Source of the DNA: JBHHYR01 sp046757585
GTDB lineage: Bacteria > Desulfobacterota > Binatia > HRBIN30
Assembly: GCA_046757585.1 (NCBI GenBank)
Contig: JBHHYR010000236.1
Location: 1 to 5,890, forward strand
Reading direction: 5' to 3'
DNA length: 5,890 bases
Below the pieces are notes generated by a model. The model saw only the letters and a program-made list of their open reading frames with translations. It made no database searches and was not told where the DNA came from. Below, piece by piece: positions 5,230-5,890 of the stretch. Both the position numbers and the translations under genes were made by a program. Positions within the stretch are counted from its first letter, which is position 1, and every line of letters starts with the position of its first letter.

Positions 5230-5258
5230 TTGACTGCCCCGGGCGAACGTGGTTAACG
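5230..5258 (+). promoter_or_regulatory. Possible gap promoter
   Basis: TTGACT (5230-5235) matches 5 of 6 bases of the -35 consensus, upstream of gap. At 17-nt spacing the hexamer is TTAACG, only 2 of 6 to consensus; neighbouring registers are little better. The -10 call is therefore weak, and an alternative sigma factor or an activator may be needed. Confidence 0.25.
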
Positions 5259-5284
5259 GCGATGATCCTTTCGAGGAGAGTTAC

Positions 5285-5890
5285 ATGAGCATCAGGGTCG
5301 GAATCAATGGCTTCGGCCGCATCGGCCGCAACGTCTTTCGCGCCGCCGTAGCTGACGGCGGCATCGAGTTCGTCGCCGTCAACGATATCACCGACGCCGC
5401 CACCCTAGCGCACCTCTTACAATACGATTCGGTCCACGGTCGCTTCCCGCAGACGGTGGTAGCAGACAAGGAGGCGCTGAAGGTAGGCGGCAATCGGATC
5501 CGTGTGCTCAGCGAACGCGATCCGGCGCGTCTGCCGTGGCGGGAGCTGGGGGTGCAGATTGTCCTCGAGTGCAGCGGCCGCTTTACCGCACGCGACAAAG
5601 CGGCAGCCCACCTCGAGGGCGGCGCGAAGAAGGTGATCATCTCGGCACCGGCTAAGGGTGTCGACCTCACGGTGTGCTACGGCGTGAACCATACCGCCTA
5701 CCGCAGAGCCGAGCACCACGTGATCTCCAACGCCTCCTGCACCACCAACTGCCTAGCGCCGGTCGCCAAGGTCTTGCACGAACGCTTCACCATCAGGCGG
5801 GGACTGATGACGACGGTGCACGCCTACACCAACGACCAGCGCATCCTGGATCTGCCCCACGCCGACCTGCGGCGCGCGCGTGCTGCGGCG
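5285..5890 (+). CDS. gap: Type I glyceraldehyde-3-phosphate dehydrogenase, N-terminal part
   Basis: The first 202 codons of a protein normally about 335 residues long; the rest is beyond the window. It oxidises and phosphorylates glyceraldehyde 3-phosphate to 1,3-bisphosphoglycerate in glycolysis, in the cytoplasm. The NAD-binding fold opens with VGINGFGRIGRNVFRA (5-20). Asp34 after Asn33 fits NAD preference. SNASCTTNCLAP (148-159) contains the catalytic Cys152, and TTVHAYTNDQ (176-185) contains the catalytic His179. LDLPHADLRRARAAA (188-202) keeps the Leu-Pro pair seen in NAD-dependent enzymes rather than the Ser-type NADP forms, so a glycolytic role is favoured. The ATG at 5285 has GAGGAGA about 5 nt upstream. 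It is divergent from tolQ, and no functional link to the tol genes is implied. No frame disruption is seen. Confidence 0.96.
   Translation, partial: MSIRVGINGFGRIGRNVFRAAVADGGIEFVAVNDITDAATLAHLLQYDSVHGRFPQTVVADKEALKVGGNRIRVLSERDPARLPWRELGVQIVLECSGRFTARDKAAAHLEGGAKKVIISAPAKGVDLTVCYGVNHTAYRRAEHHVISNASCTTNCLAPVAKVLHERFTIRRGLMTTVHAYTNDQRILDLPHADLRRARAAA

Noticed and set aside
4186..5256. A 356-codon plus-strand open frame opposite tolR/tolQ
   Set aside because: It covers two recognised genes on the other strand, is His/Arg-rich without a domain, and has no supporting start context.
5281..5719. Minus-strand open frames opposite gap
   Set aside because: The plus strand encodes an unmistakable GAPDH with the catalytic Cys and His; the antisense frames show no family features.

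Overview
This window comes from a GC-rich Gram-negative (diderm) bacterium. It carries almost the whole Tol-Pal envelope-constriction system on the minus strand. Read in the direction of transcription, from high to low coordinates, the order is tolQ - tolR - (repeat-rich gap) - tolA - tolB - pal - cpoB. cpoB runs off the left edge. On the right, a glyceraldehyde-3-phosphate dehydrogenase gene (gap) diverges on the plus strand and runs off the right edge. High GC, the canonical tol order, a lipoprotein-type CpoB and a TonB_C-like TolA C-terminus fit a deltaproteobacterial-type lineage (Desulfobacterota, Myxococcota, Binatota or similar). The taxonomic guess is inference only.

How the genes work together (established for the family): TolQ and TolR form the proton-driven motor in the inner membrane and TolA spans the periplasm. 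TolB and the outer-membrane lipoprotein Pal form the outer-membrane/peptidoglycan end, and CpoB is a periplasmic coordinator. The system pulls the outer membrane in during division and keeps the envelope intact. gap belongs to central carbon metabolism and shares only the divergent intergenic region.

Region by region: 1-441 is cpoB (partial, GTG start overlapping the end of pal by 8 nt). 434-955 is pal. 1001-2314 is tolB. 2327-3322 is tolA (an alternative start lies at 3370). 3323-3927 has no convincing gene and is packed with palindromic, tandem and homopurine repeats. 3928-4359 is tolR. 4369-5112 is tolQ. 5113-5284 is a divergent promoter region with a near-consensus tolQ promoter. 5285-5890 is gap (partial).

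The genes themselves are ordinary and well recognised; I see no undescribed gene system. The unusual part is the roughly 0.6 kb repeat cluster separating tolR from tolA, which are normally adjacent. It holds an inverted pair of 41-bp palindromic elements with a compensatory base-pair change, a tandem copy of one of them, a 14-bp minisatellite-like array, and competing hairpins just ahead of tolA.
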